Part shown: positions 34,924 to 43,564 of the stretch, piece after piece | How positions within the stretch are numbered: position 1 is the stretch's first letter | Layout: each line of letters opens with the position of its first letter | From: Chitinophaga sp. GbtcB8 | GTDB taxonomy: Bacteria; Bacteroidota; Bacteroidia; Chitinophagales; Chitinophagaceae | NCBI RefSeq assembly: GCF_019091455.1 | Contig: NZ_JAGXJN010000004.1 | Span: 222,729 to 286,728, forward strand | Reading direction: 5' to 3' | Length of the DNA stretch: 64,000 nt | The notes under the pieces: model-generated | The model's input: only the letters and a program-made list of their open reading frames with translations | What the model was told of the DNA's origin: nothing | Databases searched by the model: none | Made by a program: the position numbers and the translations under genes

Positions 34924-35877
34924 ATGAAAGTAACAGAACATATTGCAAAGGCTAACGACACCCTCATTTCCTTTGAAATATTACCGCCCCTGAAAGGTAA
35001 AAGTATTGACTCCATTTATGATCACCTGGACCCCCTGATGGAGTTCAAGCCTGCTTTTATTAACGTTACATATCATCGCAGTGAACATATGTTTAAAAAG
35101 CGTGCCGATGGTTCTTTTGAGAAGGTAGAGATCCGCAAACGCCCCGGTACCGTAGGCATTTGCGCTGCTATTATGAACCATTACAATGTTGATGCCGTAC
35201 CCCACCTTATTTGTGGCGGCTTTAGCCGGGAGGAAACAGAGAATGCGCTGATAGACCTGAACTTCCTGGGAGTTGATAATGTGCTGGTGCTGCGTGGCGA
35301 TGCGCCCAAGAACGAAACCTTCTTTGAACCCGACCCCCATGGCCACCGTTACGCTATTGAGCTGCTGGACCAGGTGGCCCATATGAACAACGGTATTTAC
35401 CTGGAGGAAGACCTGCAGAGCGGTGTAAAAACCAACTTTTGCATAGGTGTGGCCGGCTACCCGGAAAAACATTTTGAAGCGCCCAATATGCAAACAGATA
35501 TGTCGCACCTGAAAAGAAAGGTTGAGCAGGGCGCCGACTATATTGTAACCCAGATGTTCTTTAACAACCAGAAATTCTTTGATTACGTGGCCAAATGCCG
35601 CGAAATGGGTATTACCATCCCTATTATCCCGGGATTAAAACCCCTTACCAGCAAAAAACAGCTTACTATATTACCACGTACCTTTTTTGTGGATATCCCG
35701 GATGAGCTTTCTTCTGAAGTGCTGAAGTGTAAAACAGATAAAGAAGTGGAGGAGGTAGGCACCCGCTGGCTTATTCAGCAGTCCAAAGAGCTGAAGGAGT
35801 TTGGCGTACCTGTGCTGCACTACTACACCCTGGGCAAACCCCATGTTATTAAAAATGTGGTAGAAACCATTATATAA
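34924..35877 (+). CDS. metF: 5,10-methylenetetrahydrofolate reductase
   Basis: 317 residues, TIM-barrel flavoprotein. FEILPPLKGKSIDSIY (catalytic Glu), PAFINVTYHRSEHM, GTVGICAAIMNHYNVDAVPHLIC, VDNVLVLRGDAPKN (FAD contact), GVAGYPEKHFEAPN, QGADYIVTQMFFNNQKFFDYV, and IIPGLKPLTSKKQL. It makes 5-methyl-THF, the methyl donor for the split MetH encoded at 4.9-8.6 kb. Own promoter; not in an operon with metH. Confidence 0.96.
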   Translation: MKVTEHIAKANDTLISFEILPPLKGKSIDSIYDHLDPLMEFKPAFINVTYHRSEHMFKKRADGSFEKVEIRKRPGTVGICAAIMNHYNVDAVPHLICGGFSREETENALIDLNFLGVDNVLVLRGDAPKNETFFEPDPHGHRYAIELLDQVAHMNNGIYLEEDLQSGVKTNFCIGVAGYPEKHFEAPNMQTDMSHLKRKVEQGADYIVTQMFFNNQKFFDYVAKCREMGITIPIIPGLKPLTSKKQLTILPRTFFVDIPDELSSEVLKCKTDKEVEEVGTRWLIQQSKELKEFGVPVLHYYTLGKPHVIKNVVETII

Positions 35878-35882
35878 TAAAA

Positions 35883-35910
35883 ATGCCATTACGTGGAAAC
35901 GTAGTGGCAT
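35883..35910. terminator. Hairpin after metF
   Basis: ATGCCATTACGT and ACGTAGTGGCAT pair (one G-T) around GGAA. There is no T-run on the plus strand but TTTTTA on the minus strand, so it may work mainly as a 3'-end stabiliser. Confidence 0.5.
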
Positions 35911-36002
35911 ATACGAATACTGTCACACTTTTTTGTTTTAAATGTCCTATGTCGATGTTATTAAGACGGGCATTTATCATTTTCCCCCTATAACACCCCC
36001 AT

Positions 36003-36039
36003 AAAAAAACCGCTTCCCGGGTTACGGGAAACGGCTTTT
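36003..36039 (-). terminator. Terminator of beta-barrel gene 1
   Basis: On the minus strand AAAAGCCGTTTCCCG pairs with CGGGAAGCGGTTTT and ends in a T7 run, 25 bp after the stop codon at 36064. Confidence 0.8.
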
Positions 36040-36063
36040 GGTATTATATTACTATTATGGTTA

Positions 36064-36705
36064 TTATTTCTTCTTACCGCTATGCAGCAAATAACCTACG
36101 CTGATACCAAGGTAGCTGTTCTTGGATTTGTCGCCATCAGGGCTAACATTGGTTAAACCCAGGCTGTAGTTGATGCTGAACAGTAAACCGTTCTTCAGCT
36201 CATAACCTGCCAGGAAGTTAGCACCTGCGTCCAGGGCCTTTAAGTGAACGTTGTCGTCGGTTTCGTCAATGTCTGCGGATTTTTTACCGTCAAACTTAAC
36301 TTTAGTGTCTCCGAATTTACCGCCAACGCCTAATGCCAGGTAAGGGCCAGCACCTACAAACAGCTTACCGGCGCCTACCTGCGGTTTGTACAGGAAGTTA
36401 ACAGGCAGCTCCAGGTAGTTCAGCTTGTAGCTTACTTTGGTTTCATTCCCGTTCATGTCAAGATCCTTCAGCTTAATACCCTTAGCGCTGTACAGTAACT
36501 GAGGTTGCAAAGAAAATGATTCTGCGAGGCTAAGGTCAGCAATTACACCTGCATGAAAGCCAGACAGTCTGCTGGTACCATCATTGTTTTCAGTGCTAAC
36601 AGTTGCGCTGTTGTAACCAGCTTTTACGCCAAAAGATACTTGTGCATAGCTGGACAGGGTTGTGGCTACCAGGGCTAACGTTAATAATACTACATTCTTC
36701 TTCAT
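36064..36705 (-). CDS. PorT-like outer-membrane beta-barrel protein (tandem copy 1)
   Basis: 213 residues. Signal peptide ending SYAQ, then VSFGVKAGYNSATVS and alternating amphipathic strands. Shared cluster motifs: AGVIADLSLAESFSLQPQLLYSAKG, LNYLELPVNFLYKPQVG, LFVGAGPYLALGVGGKF, DAGANFLAGYELKNGLLFSINYSLGL, and a C-terminal strand ending in YLLHSGKKK. It matches the PorT/outer_membrane beta-barrel family PF13568 (8 strands). Role unknown. Own promoter (36738-36745) and terminator, so it is transcribed separately from its paralogues. Confidence 0.9.
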   Translation of the reverse strand: MKKNVVLLTLALVATTLSSYAQVSFGVKAGYNSATVSTENNDGTSRLSGFHAGVIADLSLAESFSLQPQLLYSAKGIKLKDLDMNGNETKVSYKLNYLELPVNFLYKPQVGAGKLFVGAGPYLALGVGGKFGDTKVKFDGKKSADIDETDDNVHLKALDAGANFLAGYELKNGLLFSINYSLGLTNVSPDGDKSKNSYLGISVGYLLHSGKKK

Positions 36706-36737
36706 GTGAAAACTTGGGTTTGGTTAAAAATGCGGTG

Positions 36738-36745
36738 CAAATATA
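36738..36745 (-). promoter_or_regulatory. -7 promoter box of beta-barrel gene 1
   Basis: Minus-strand TATATTTG, exact match; leader about 25-30 nt. Confidence 0.55.
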
Positions 36746-36847
36746 ACCAACATATGTAAAATTTCATAATTTATTAAAAACAATTATTCAAAGTTCCTGT
36801 AAAATATTATTAATATATATCGTATAGGTATCCGGATCATTTAAAAG

Positions 36848-36883
36848 CAAAGTCCCGCGGGGCGTAGCCGGAACGGGACTTTG
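36848..36883 (-). terminator. Terminator of beta-barrel gene 2
   Basis: CAAAGTCCCG and CGGGACTTTG pair around a GC-rich loop; on the minus strand TTTTAA follows. It lies 28 bp after the stop codon at 36912. Confidence 0.65.
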
Positions 36884-36911
36884 AACAAATATTGCAGGCA
36901 ATAAAAAAAAG

Positions 36912-37619
36912 CTAATAATCTTCCCGGTCCAGCAGCACTCCCAGGCTAATGCCCAGGTACCGGTTCTGTAAATTGCTGGTGGTGGATTTATCAATATCCA
37001 TTAAGCCAAGGCTGTAGTTGGCACTTATCATTACCAGACTGTTAAACTCTATGCCCACCATAAAATTAGCGCCTGTATCAAAACGGCGCAGTAAAGTGTT
37101 GGTAGAGATAATGTTGGATGCCTCATCAAAGCCGATATCCTGCTGCGAGTTACTTACCACATGGCCATTGTAGCGGATGGTAAGATCATAGTGCCCTCCC
37201 AGGCTATACCCGGCATAAGGACCGGCCCCCAGGGTAATTTTGCCAAAAGACACCGGTATTTTATATACCAGGTTCAATGGCAGCTCCAGGTAATGCAGCC
37301 GCACCTTGTCTGCACAGGGCATATACAGGCTGGTAGGGCTGTTGACATAAGGCACATCCAGGTCCATGCCTTTGGTAATATACCGCAGTACCGGCTGTAT
37401 GTAAAAGTTATGGCCCAGGGGCGCATTCAGCACCACATCCGCATGCCAGCTGTTGATACTTCGGGGGCGGCCAATACCATTGTTCTTGTAACCAACAGTA
37501 GGGTCTTTATAGTTCATGGTAGCCAGGGTATAGCCACCGCGAAAGCCTACGCTCAGCTGCGCATGCAGGGGTAATACGGCCAATATGGCCAATAGAAAAA
37601 ATAGAGTAAAATTTTTCAT
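36912..37619 (-). CDS. PorT-like outer-membrane beta-barrel protein (tandem copy 2)
   Basis: 235 residues from the ATG at 37619, where MKNFTLFFLLAILAVLPLHAQ gives a normal signal peptide; the longer open frame upstream is not signal-like. Same order of motifs as copy 1: SVGFRGGYTLATMN, ADVVLNAPLGHNFYIQPVLRYITKG, LHYLELPLNLVYKI, ITLGAGPYAGYSLGGHY, DTGANFMVGIEF, ISANYSLGLMDI and a final YLGISLGVLL. The most diverged of the four, with longer loops. Function unknown. Confidence 0.88.
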   Translation of the reverse strand: MKNFTLFFLLAILAVLPLHAQLSVGFRGGYTLATMNYKDPTVGYKNNGIGRPRSINSWHADVVLNAPLGHNFYIQPVLRYITKGMDLDVPYVNSPTSLYMPCADKVRLHYLELPLNLVYKIPVSFGKITLGAGPYAGYSLGGHYDLTIRYNGHVVSNSQQDIGFDEASNIISTNTLLRRFDTGANFMVGIEFNSLVMISANYSLGLMDIDKSTTSNLQNRYLGISLGVLLDREDY

Positions 37620-37763
37620 GCATCTGTCCTCTTTAAATAAATGGTGTAATGGTGGAAACTGTGAAAACCAAGCCTTTAAGGGTATTATACAAACACTGCA
37701 ATTCGAATGCTGGGCTAAAAATACATAATTAAAGAACATATCTCTAAAGGATACATAAAAATA

Positions 37764-37792
37764 ACAGCCCCGGAGCCAGGCTCCGGGGCTGT
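37764..37792 (-). terminator. Terminator of beta-barrel gene 3
   Basis: ACAGCCCCGGAG and CTCCGGGGCTGT are perfect 12-bp arms around CCAGG; minus-strand T-rich tail TTATTTTTA. Confidence 0.8.
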
Positions 37793-37828
37793 TTGTCAGC
37801 AGATCTGAAGGTAATATCTGTGCTTGCC

Positions 37829-38452
37829 TTAAAATTTGTATCCTACAGATGCGCCAAAGGAAGTATTCCTCCAGGAGAAATCCTGGCCAGCCATCTCCTT
37901 GGTGCTGGCTACATTCACCAGACCCAGGTCAGTATTTATACCAAAATACAAACCCTGCTTCAGTTCATAACCTACCTGTATGGTACCGCCGGCATCAAAA
38001 CGGTTCAGCTTAAAAGCGCCGGATTCATCATCAAACGCTTTCAGATCACCGGTTAAGTTGCCAATGCCGCCTTTGTGTTTACCACTGATACCATAGGCCA
38101 GGTAGGGGCCTATGCCTAATACCAGCTTGCCGGTACCCACTTCTGGTTTGTAGGTGAACAGGATGGGCACCTGCAGATAGGACAACGTAGTCTTGAAATC
38201 ACTGTTATCCTTATTCTTGCCACCTTTACCTGCGTACAGCAGCCCGGTGCCAATAAAGAATTCATCCGCTAATGGCAGGTCTACCGTAACACCAGCTCTG
38301 ACATTGGTTATCAGCCCGCTGGTTTCCTTGTCTCCTCCGGATTTAACAGTGGAGCTGGAAAAATTAGGGCCGGCTACTACGCCGAATTTTACCTGTCCGA
38401 ATGAAAGGGCTGCTACTAACATGGCAGCGGCAGATAAGAGTACTTTTTTCAT
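37829..38452 (-). CDS. PorT-like outer-membrane beta-barrel protein (tandem copy 3)
   Basis: 207 residues. Signal peptide ending SFGQ, then VKFGVVAGPNFSSSTV, GVTVDLPLADEFFIGTGLLYAGKGG, LSYLQVPILFTYKPEVGTG, LVLGIGPYLAYGISGKHKGG, FDAGGTIQVGYELKQGLYFGINTDLGLVN and a terminal SFGASVGYKF ending in Phe, the usual BAM recognition end. The C-terminal Phe and motif order place it with copies 1, 2 and 4. Confidence 0.9.
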   Translation of the reverse strand: MKKVLLSAAAMLVAALSFGQVKFGVVAGPNFSSSTVKSGGDKETSGLITNVRAGVTVDLPLADEFFIGTGLLYAGKGGKNKDNSDFKTTLSYLQVPILFTYKPEVGTGKLVLGIGPYLAYGISGKHKGGIGNLTGDLKAFDDESGAFKLNRFDAGGTIQVGYELKQGLYFGINTDLGLVNVASTKEMAGQDFSWRNTSFGASVGYKF

Positions 38453-38566
38453 TTGTTTTTTTCGGCAAAACGCCCGCAGGCCGGGGCATTTGTACCTTGG
38501 TTTTAGCGTGGTGTATTCAATGAAGATGCTGCCTGCCCTGCATCTGTGATCAAAAAACTTAATTGC

Positions 38567-39268
38567 TTAGAACAGGTAACCTAAGGATACACTGAACACG
38601 CGGTTCTTCGCCTTATCATCACTGCTGCTGTCCTGGCCGGAAAGGATCTTGCTGAAGCCCAGTCCGTACTGTGCAGATACTATGAAGTGAGAAAGCTCAG
38701 CACCCACCATCAAGTTACCACCCCAGTCAAAACGTTTGTACTTGTTCAGGCCCTGGTCAGGATCACCGGTATTAAACGGGGTATCATCATCCCATTTAAT
38801 GCTGGAGCTCCCTTCTGTTTTGGCTACCCCGGTGTTTACGGTATACTTGTTCTTACCGGCTACCCCAAACGCAAAATAAGGACCTACACCGGCAAACAGG
38901 CGGCTATCCGCACCTATAGGAATTTTACCTACAAAGTTCAACGGGATTTCTATGTACTGCGGATTGGTCGTATACTTTGCATAAGGATCGGCTACAGACG
39001 GATTGTCCTTGTTGCCGGATTCCACTTTGGCTCCCTTGCTGCTGTAATAAACACCTGGCTGAAAGGACAGGATGTTCTTGATCAGCGGCATATCGGCAAT
39101 CACCCCAATGTGATACCTGGATAATGCTTTGTTGTCATCAGTGGAACCATCATTACGAGTGGAAATATTGGCCAGGTTCCAGCCACCCTTAACACCTACA
39201 CGAACCTGTGACATGGCCGCAAAAGAAAAGGCCAGCGCTGCAAAAGACAGGATTAACTTCTTTGTCAT
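38567..39268 (-). CDS. PorT-like outer-membrane beta-barrel protein (tandem copy 4)
   Basis: 233 residues. Signal peptide ending AAMSQ, VRVGVKGGWNLANIS, IGVIADMPLIKNILSFQPGVYYSSKGAK, PQYIEIPLNFVGKI, LFAGVGPYFAFGVAGKNKY, FDWGGNLMVGAELSHFIVSAQYGLGF, terminal VFSVSLGYLF. It ends in Phe. First gene of the tandem set on the minus strand; the gaps between the four genes (114-210 bp) hold separate terminators. Confidence 0.9.
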   Translation of the reverse strand: MTKKLILSFAALAFSFAAMSQVRVGVKGGWNLANISTRNDGSTDDNKALSRYHIGVIADMPLIKNILSFQPGVYYSSKGAKVESGNKDNPSVADPYAKYTTNPQYIEIPLNFVGKIPIGADSRLFAGVGPYFAFGVAGKNKYTVNTGVAKTEGSSSIKWDDDTPFNTGDPDQGLNKYKRFDWGGNLMVGAELSHFIVSAQYGLGFSKILSGQDSSSDDKAKNRVFSVSLGYLF

Positions 39269-39571
39269 AATCTCACAATTTTAGTTACGAATCACTTTTT
39301 TGGTTACGAAAGGGAGATTCCAAAGACTATGCCAATAAGTTTTTTTGAAAATTTATCTAGTTGATTGTAAATAAGTTACAACACGCATCTGGAGCTGTGA
39401 TCCGCTGGTATTAAGGCCTTGTTATATGTGATGAGTAGTAATAAAGCATGAATTCCCCATATATAATACGGAGGGTTTTAACGCGGCGGGATATGAGGAA
39501 TTAAATGGGTATTTTATTGGTAGTTTCTCTACGGTTTATCCGGGTGACATTGCTGCTTCTTTACTTTTTTA
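39269..39571. other. Intergenic region between beta-barrel gene 4 and the thioredoxin-fold gene
   Basis: AT-rich upstream region of the minus-strand barrel gene and the 3' flank of the thioredoxin-fold gene. No ORF or RNA gene that I can support; no exact TAnnTTTG box on the minus strand (a TAGTCTTTG with one extra base is present). Confidence 0.4.
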
Positions 39572-40978
39572 TCATTTCTTCACCGTGCCTTCCGGCTCTT
39601 TTTCCAGCCTTTCCAGGAAACCATTCAGCTGCTCCACACCCAGGCGTTTGGCCAGTATCTTTTTCTTTTCATCCAGCAGGTACACCACCGGGGTGCTGTA
39701 CACATCATACAGGCGGCGGTAGTTGCTTTGCGCCTGCGGATCCCAGGCATGCACCCAGCCGCTAAGCTGGTGCGCTTTAATGAACTGTAGCCATTCTTCA
39801 CGGGTACCGTCCGTTTTTATACCCACCATTACCACACCCTTATTTTGCCAGCTGGCTTTAAAAGCGCTGTCCAGGCGGGGTATTTCGGTTTTGCAATGCC
39901 CGCAGGTGGGGTCCCAGAAAACCAGCACGGTATATTTAGCTTTGGTGCTATACAGGGAAAGAGGTTTGGCAGTAGAATCCTGCATTTCCAGCGGCGGGGC
40001 CTGCTGCCCTATCAGGTTGGGCGCTATGGCATAAGCCCGGCCTATCAGCTTATTCAGCTGGTCGCTGGTGAGCCAGTAAGCCTCACCCGGTACATAATAT
40101 TTCTCTACCAGGTGCACAAAAACTGCATCCATACCCATGTAGGGCGATGTTTCGTAGTTATAGGTAAGCCACCACAGCACATACTTAAACATTTCCTTAT
40201 CCTTGCGGGCTTTGGCTATCAGCCGGTCGCATTCTATAATAGCGGAATCCGGCTCCATGGGCACTACCTGGTTAAAATACTTGCTTAATTTACCTTCCAG
40301 GATGGGGGTACGTACCAGGCGGCCATCATTCAGGTTCACCTCATCCCAATAATGCCCGCGAAAATAACGGTAGGCGAAGGTTGAATCTTCATTGGCCGGT
40401 TTGGCAGGCACTTCCGGCTCGCGCATAGCTTTGAAAATGCTGGTCAGTAAAGATTCCGGGTGTTTGTTTATGAAGTTTATGCGGTAGTCCTGGATCTCTT
40501 TGTTCAGCGCTGTTTGCAGGGGGCGCGCCTGTAACGTATCCTGTGCGGTACGTTTGGCCAGCAGCCCCTGTATAGCCATGGTTTTGGGCTGTAATGTGGC
40601 CAGGAAACGGTTGTAACCCAGGAACAGGTCGTTCTCGGGCGATGTTTTATATACAGTTTTACCTATCAGGTCTGTACTGTCCACACTAATGGAAAAGGTC
40701 TGATTCTTATCCAGCAGCATTTCAAAATAACGCTGTTTACCGGGGAACACCACCATATAAATACCGCCGGGCAGGGCTTCCTTGCCCTTGAGCACTGCGG
40801 TGCCGGTAGCATCTATCATGGCAGAATCGGCCAGGTAAGTGCCTTTGCCCATGTAATGGGCCAGGAACATGCGGCCACTGGTATATTGCTTGAACTTAAT
40901 GGTCAGCTGGTAGCCCTGCGCCTGCAATTGCAGCTGGCTATAACACAAAACGGCGATGAGAAAGAAAAGTTTACGCAT
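39572..40978 (-). CDS. TlpA-like thioredoxin-fold protein with DUF5106/DUF4369-type N-terminal region
   Basis: 468 residues from the ATG at 40978 (MRKLFFLIAVLCYSQLQLQAQ, signal peptide). The open frame continues to 41152 but passes through a heptad repeat and the promoter region. The N-terminal part (LTIKFKQYTSGRMFLAHYMGKGTYLADS) is a DUF4369-like beta domain. The middle is helical with KHPESLLTSIFKAMREPEVPA and FRGHYWDEVNLNDGRLVRTP, as in DUF5106 proteins. The C-terminal thioredoxin fold has CGHC in FWDPTCGHCKTEIPRLD and cis-Pro in YSTPVVYLLDEKKKIL. Probably a periplasmic thiol-disulfide oxidoreductase. Confidence 0.9.
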   Translation of the reverse strand: MRKLFFLIAVLCYSQLQLQAQGYQLTIKFKQYTSGRMFLAHYMGKGTYLADSAMIDATGTAVLKGKEALPGGIYMVVFPGKQRYFEMLLDKNQTFSISVDSTDLIGKTVYKTSPENDLFLGYNRFLATLQPKTMAIQGLLAKRTAQDTLQARPLQTALNKEIQDYRINFINKHPESLLTSIFKAMREPEVPAKPANEDSTFAYRYFRGHYWDEVNLNDGRLVRTPILEGKLSKYFNQVVPMEPDSAIIECDRLIAKARKDKEMFKYVLWWLTYNYETSPYMGMDAVFVHLVEKYYVPGEAYWLTSDQLNKLIGRAYAIAPNLIGQQAPPLEMQDSTAKPLSLYSTKAKYTVLVFWDPTCGHCKTEIPRLDSAFKASWQNKGVVMVGIKTDGTREEWLQFIKAHQLSGWVHAWDPQAQSNYRRLYDVYSTPVVYLLDEKKKILAKRLGVEQLNGFLERLEKEPEGTVKK

Positions 40979-41017
40979 AGGATTAGGATATGTAAATGTA
41001 GCAGTAAAAAATGAAAA

Positions 41018-41228
41018 GTCCATAGTGGGTGTCCATGGTCCATAGCCGATGGTCCATGGCCTACTCCGGCGGGCCAGGTGCGTGATGAATGGCGCTTGTA
41101 CCCCTAAGCCTTCCATCCTGTACAAGGCAATGGACGTGGTCTGTGCACTCATGATATCCCGGCTGGTGAGGCGTTATACTTTTCTGACGCAAATGCTATG
41201 AACTATGGACCATTGACTATGGACTACG
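41018..41228. repeat. Heptad-repeat long-loop hairpin 9 (word GTCCATG)
   Basis: GTCCATA, GTCCATG, GTCCATA, GCCGATG, GTCCATG at 41018-41058. The complementary CTATGAA, CTATGGA, CCATTGA, CTATGGA is at 41196-41223. The arms are about 135 bp apart. It separates the divergent thioredoxin-fold and RNA methyltransferase genes. Confidence 0.7.
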
Positions 41229-41241
41229 CAACCAAAAACAC

Positions 41242-41249
41242 TACCTTTG
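41242..41249 (+). promoter_or_regulatory. -7 promoter box of the RNA methyltransferase gene, 5 nt before the GTG start
   Basis: TACCTTTG, exact match, followed by CATCC and GTG. Decides the start codon at 41255 and predicts a leaderless mRNA. Confidence 0.55.
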
Positions 41250-41254
41250 CATCC

Positions 41255-42658
41255 GTGAGGAAAAAAAATGTGGTACTGGAAAAAGTACCGGTAAGTGCTT
41301 ATGCAGCAGAAGGCAAAGCCCTGGCCCGTCAGGACGGGAAAGTAATATTTATTGAAGGCGGGGTGGTACCCGGCGATGTGGTGGATGTAAAGCTCAGTAA
41401 GAACAAAAAAGACTGGGCAGAAGGTACCGCCATCCACATCCATTCCTACTCCAGCGAGCGGGTGGAACCCTTTTGCGAACATTTTGGCGTATGCGGCGGC
41501 TGCAAATGGCAAATGCTGCCCTACTCCCGCCAGCTGCAATACAAACAGCAGCAGGTAGTAGATAACCTGCAGCGTATCGGCCACCTGGAGCTGCCCGCCA
41601 TCAGCCCTATCCTGGGCTCCCCGCACAGCACCTGCTACCGCAATAAGCTGGAATTCACCTTTAGCAACAAGGCCTACCTCACTAACCAGGAAATAGCGCA
41701 GGAAGGCGGTATTACCCGGCGTAATGCGCTGGGTTTTCATGTACCCCGCCTGTTTGATAAGGTGCTGGACATTCACACCTGCCACCTGCAACAGGAGCCG
41801 GTGAACCTGATCCGGAATACCGTGCGCGCCTTTGCAGAAGCCAACGAGCTTTCTTTTTATGATATACGGGCGCAGCAGGGATGGCTGCGCAACCTGGTAG
41901 TGCGCATCTGCACCACCGGCGAGGTAATGGTGAACCTGGTTATTCACCATGAGGATGAAACCGCCCGTAAGGCCCTGCTGGACCACCTGCTGGCTATCGT
42001 TCCTGCCATTACCACCATCGTTTATACTATCAATCCTAAAAAGAATGATAGTATCTTTGACCTGGAACCCAAAACGTACTACGGGAAGGGATATGTGGAA
42101 GAGAACCTGGAAGATTTCGTTTTCAAAATAGGCCCCAAGTCCTTTTTCCAAACCAATACTTACCAGGGCGAAACCTTGTACCAGGTAACCCGCGATTTTG
42201 CCGCCCTAACAGGAACAGAAATTGTGTACGACCTGTATTGCGGAACCGGCAGCATTGGTATTTTTGTATCGCGCAAAGCCCGTAAGGTCATCGGTATAGA
42301 GCTGATCAAAGAAGCCATTGACGATGCCATAGAAAATGCGGACCGTAACCAGGTAAAAAATGCGGAATTCTTTGCAGGGGATGTGGTGGATATTTGTGAT
42401 GATGATTTCTTTGCCCTGCATGGGCAGCCGGATGTGGTGATCACCGACCCTCCACGCGCAGGCATGCACGAAAAGCTGGTAAGCAAATTGTTGCAGATAG
42501 CCGCGCCTAAAATAGTATACGTAAGCTGTAACCCGGCTACGCAGGCCAGGGATCTGGCCTTGCTTAGCATCTTGTATAAAGTGGCCAAAGTACAGCCGGT
42601 AGATATGTTCCCGCATACACACCATATTGAGAACGTAGTGTTGCTGGAAAAAAAATAG
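41255..42658 (+). CDS. 23S rRNA (uracil-5-)-methyltransferase, RumA/RlmD-like
   Basis: 467 residues from the GTG at 41255. An in-frame ATG at 41198 would force translation through a heptad repeat and the promoter box. TRAM domain (KNVVLEKVPVSAYAAEGKALARQ), Fe-S cysteines in FCEHFGVCGGCKWQ and the later HTCHLQQ, then the SAM-binding Rossmann domain (VYDLYCGTGSIGIFVS), TDPPRAGMH and the catalytic Cys in YVSCNPATQARDL. It methylates a uridine C5 in RNA, in relatives U1939 or U747/U1939 of 23S rRNA; which one here cannot be told. Also annotated as rlmD or rlmCD in relatives. Confidence 0.93.
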   Translation: MRKKNVVLEKVPVSAYAAEGKALARQDGKVIFIEGGVVPGDVVDVKLSKNKKDWAEGTAIHIHSYSSERVEPFCEHFGVCGGCKWQMLPYSRQLQYKQQQVVDNLQRIGHLELPAISPILGSPHSTCYRNKLEFTFSNKAYLTNQEIAQEGGITRRNALGFHVPRLFDKVLDIHTCHLQQEPVNLIRNTVRAFAEANELSFYDIRAQQGWLRNLVVRICTTGEVMVNLVIHHEDETARKALLDHLLAIVPAITTIVYTINPKKNDSIFDLEPKTYYGKGYVEENLEDFVFKIGPKSFFQTNTYQGETLYQVTRDFAALTGTEIVYDLYCGTGSIGIFVSRKARKVIGIELIKEAIDDAIENADRNQVKNAEFFAGDVVDICDDDFFALHGQPDVVITDPPRAGMHEKLVSKLLQIAAPKIVYVSCNPATQARDLALLSILYKVAKVQPVDMFPHTHHIENVVLLEKK

Positions 42659-42706
42659 CATAATAACTGATAGCATAGCTCAACTAATAAACGATCCGAT
42701 AAAACT

Positions 42707-43534
42707 ATGAACGAACTCAGGCCCGGCAGATTTGAGATCCTTCCCCTGGTGATTAAAAACCTTTTGATCATTAACGGTTTAGTGTTCCTGGCACAGGAAA
42801 CATTACATCCCATGCTGGGCAACCGGCTGGAGAATTTGTTTGCGCTGCATTACTGGGGCTCAGACCTGTTCCGCCCCCACCAGATCATTACCCATCTTTT
42901 CATGCATGGCTCTTTCGGGCATCTGTTTTCCAATATGTTCACCCTGTGGATGTTTGGCGCTACGCTGGAAAATGTATGGGGGCCTAAACGGTTCCTTATT
43001 TTTTACACTATTTGCGGTATAGGCGCCGCCATGTGCCATATGGGCGTGCTTACGTACGATAACGTGCGCCTTACGCACGATGTGCAGGCCTTCCTGCAGG
43101 ATCCGTCCTATTCAAACTTTGCCCTGCTGGATCGTAAGTACGACCTGGGCTCCGGCACCTTTAACCCGGAAAGTATGAAAATAGCCCTGGCACAGGCGCC
43201 CGGTAACCCGGAGATCATACAAACAGCCCGGGTGTTTGTACAGCAATTTGCCAGTGACTTTCGTAACACAGCCACGCTGGGGGCGTCCGGCGCGGTTTTT
43301 GGTATATTGTTCGCCTTTGGATATTTGTTCCCGAACAGCTTGATCTATCTTTATTTCCTTTTCCCAATAAAGGCCAAGTACTTTGTTGGCGTCTGGATTG
43401 TATTGGAGCTGGTTTCCGGAATTCAAAACTCTGCCGGCGATAATGTAGCCCACTTTGCCCACCTAGGCGGGGTTATATTTGGGTATATTTTATTGAAGAT
43501 CTGGAGCCGGAATAACCGACGGAATTTTTATTAA
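42707..43534 (+). CDS. Rhomboid intramembrane serine protease (active-site intact)
   Basis: 275 residues with about six membrane segments. HLFMHGSFGHLFSNMFTLWMFG holds the conserved HGS and the L1-loop. Catalytic Ser194 is in GASGAVFG and His252 in HFAHLGGVIFG. The long insert near residues 110-165 between TM segments is unusual (VQAFLQDPSYSNFALLDRKYDLGSG). Family knowledge: cleaves single-pass membrane proteins near their luminal end; substrates unknown. Followed after 30 bp by an inactive-looking paralogue, so the two are likely co-transcribed. Confidence 0.94.
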   Translation: MNELRPGRFEILPLVIKNLLIINGLVFLAQETLHPMLGNRLENLFALHYWGSDLFRPHQIITHLFMHGSFGHLFSNMFTLWMFGATLENVWGPKRFLIFYTICGIGAAMCHMGVLTYDNVRLTHDVQAFLQDPSYSNFALLDRKYDLGSGTFNPESMKIALAQAPGNPEIIQTARVFVQQFASDFRNTATLGASGAVFGILFAFGYLFPNSLIYLYFLFPIKAKYFVGVWIVLELVSGIQNSAGDNVAHFAHLGGVIFGYILLKIWSRNNRRNFY

Positions 43535-43564
43535 TCGTAAATTTATAACAAAGCAATTTGTAGT

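Noticed and set aside
40979..41152. Longer start for the thioredoxin-fold gene
   Set aside because: The upstream extension crosses the repeat at 41018 and lacks the signal peptide found at 40978.
41198..41254. ATG at 41198 as start of the RNA methyltransferase
   Set aside because: It lies in a heptad repeat and translation would pass through the -7 box at 41242; the GTG at 41255 matches the family N-terminus.
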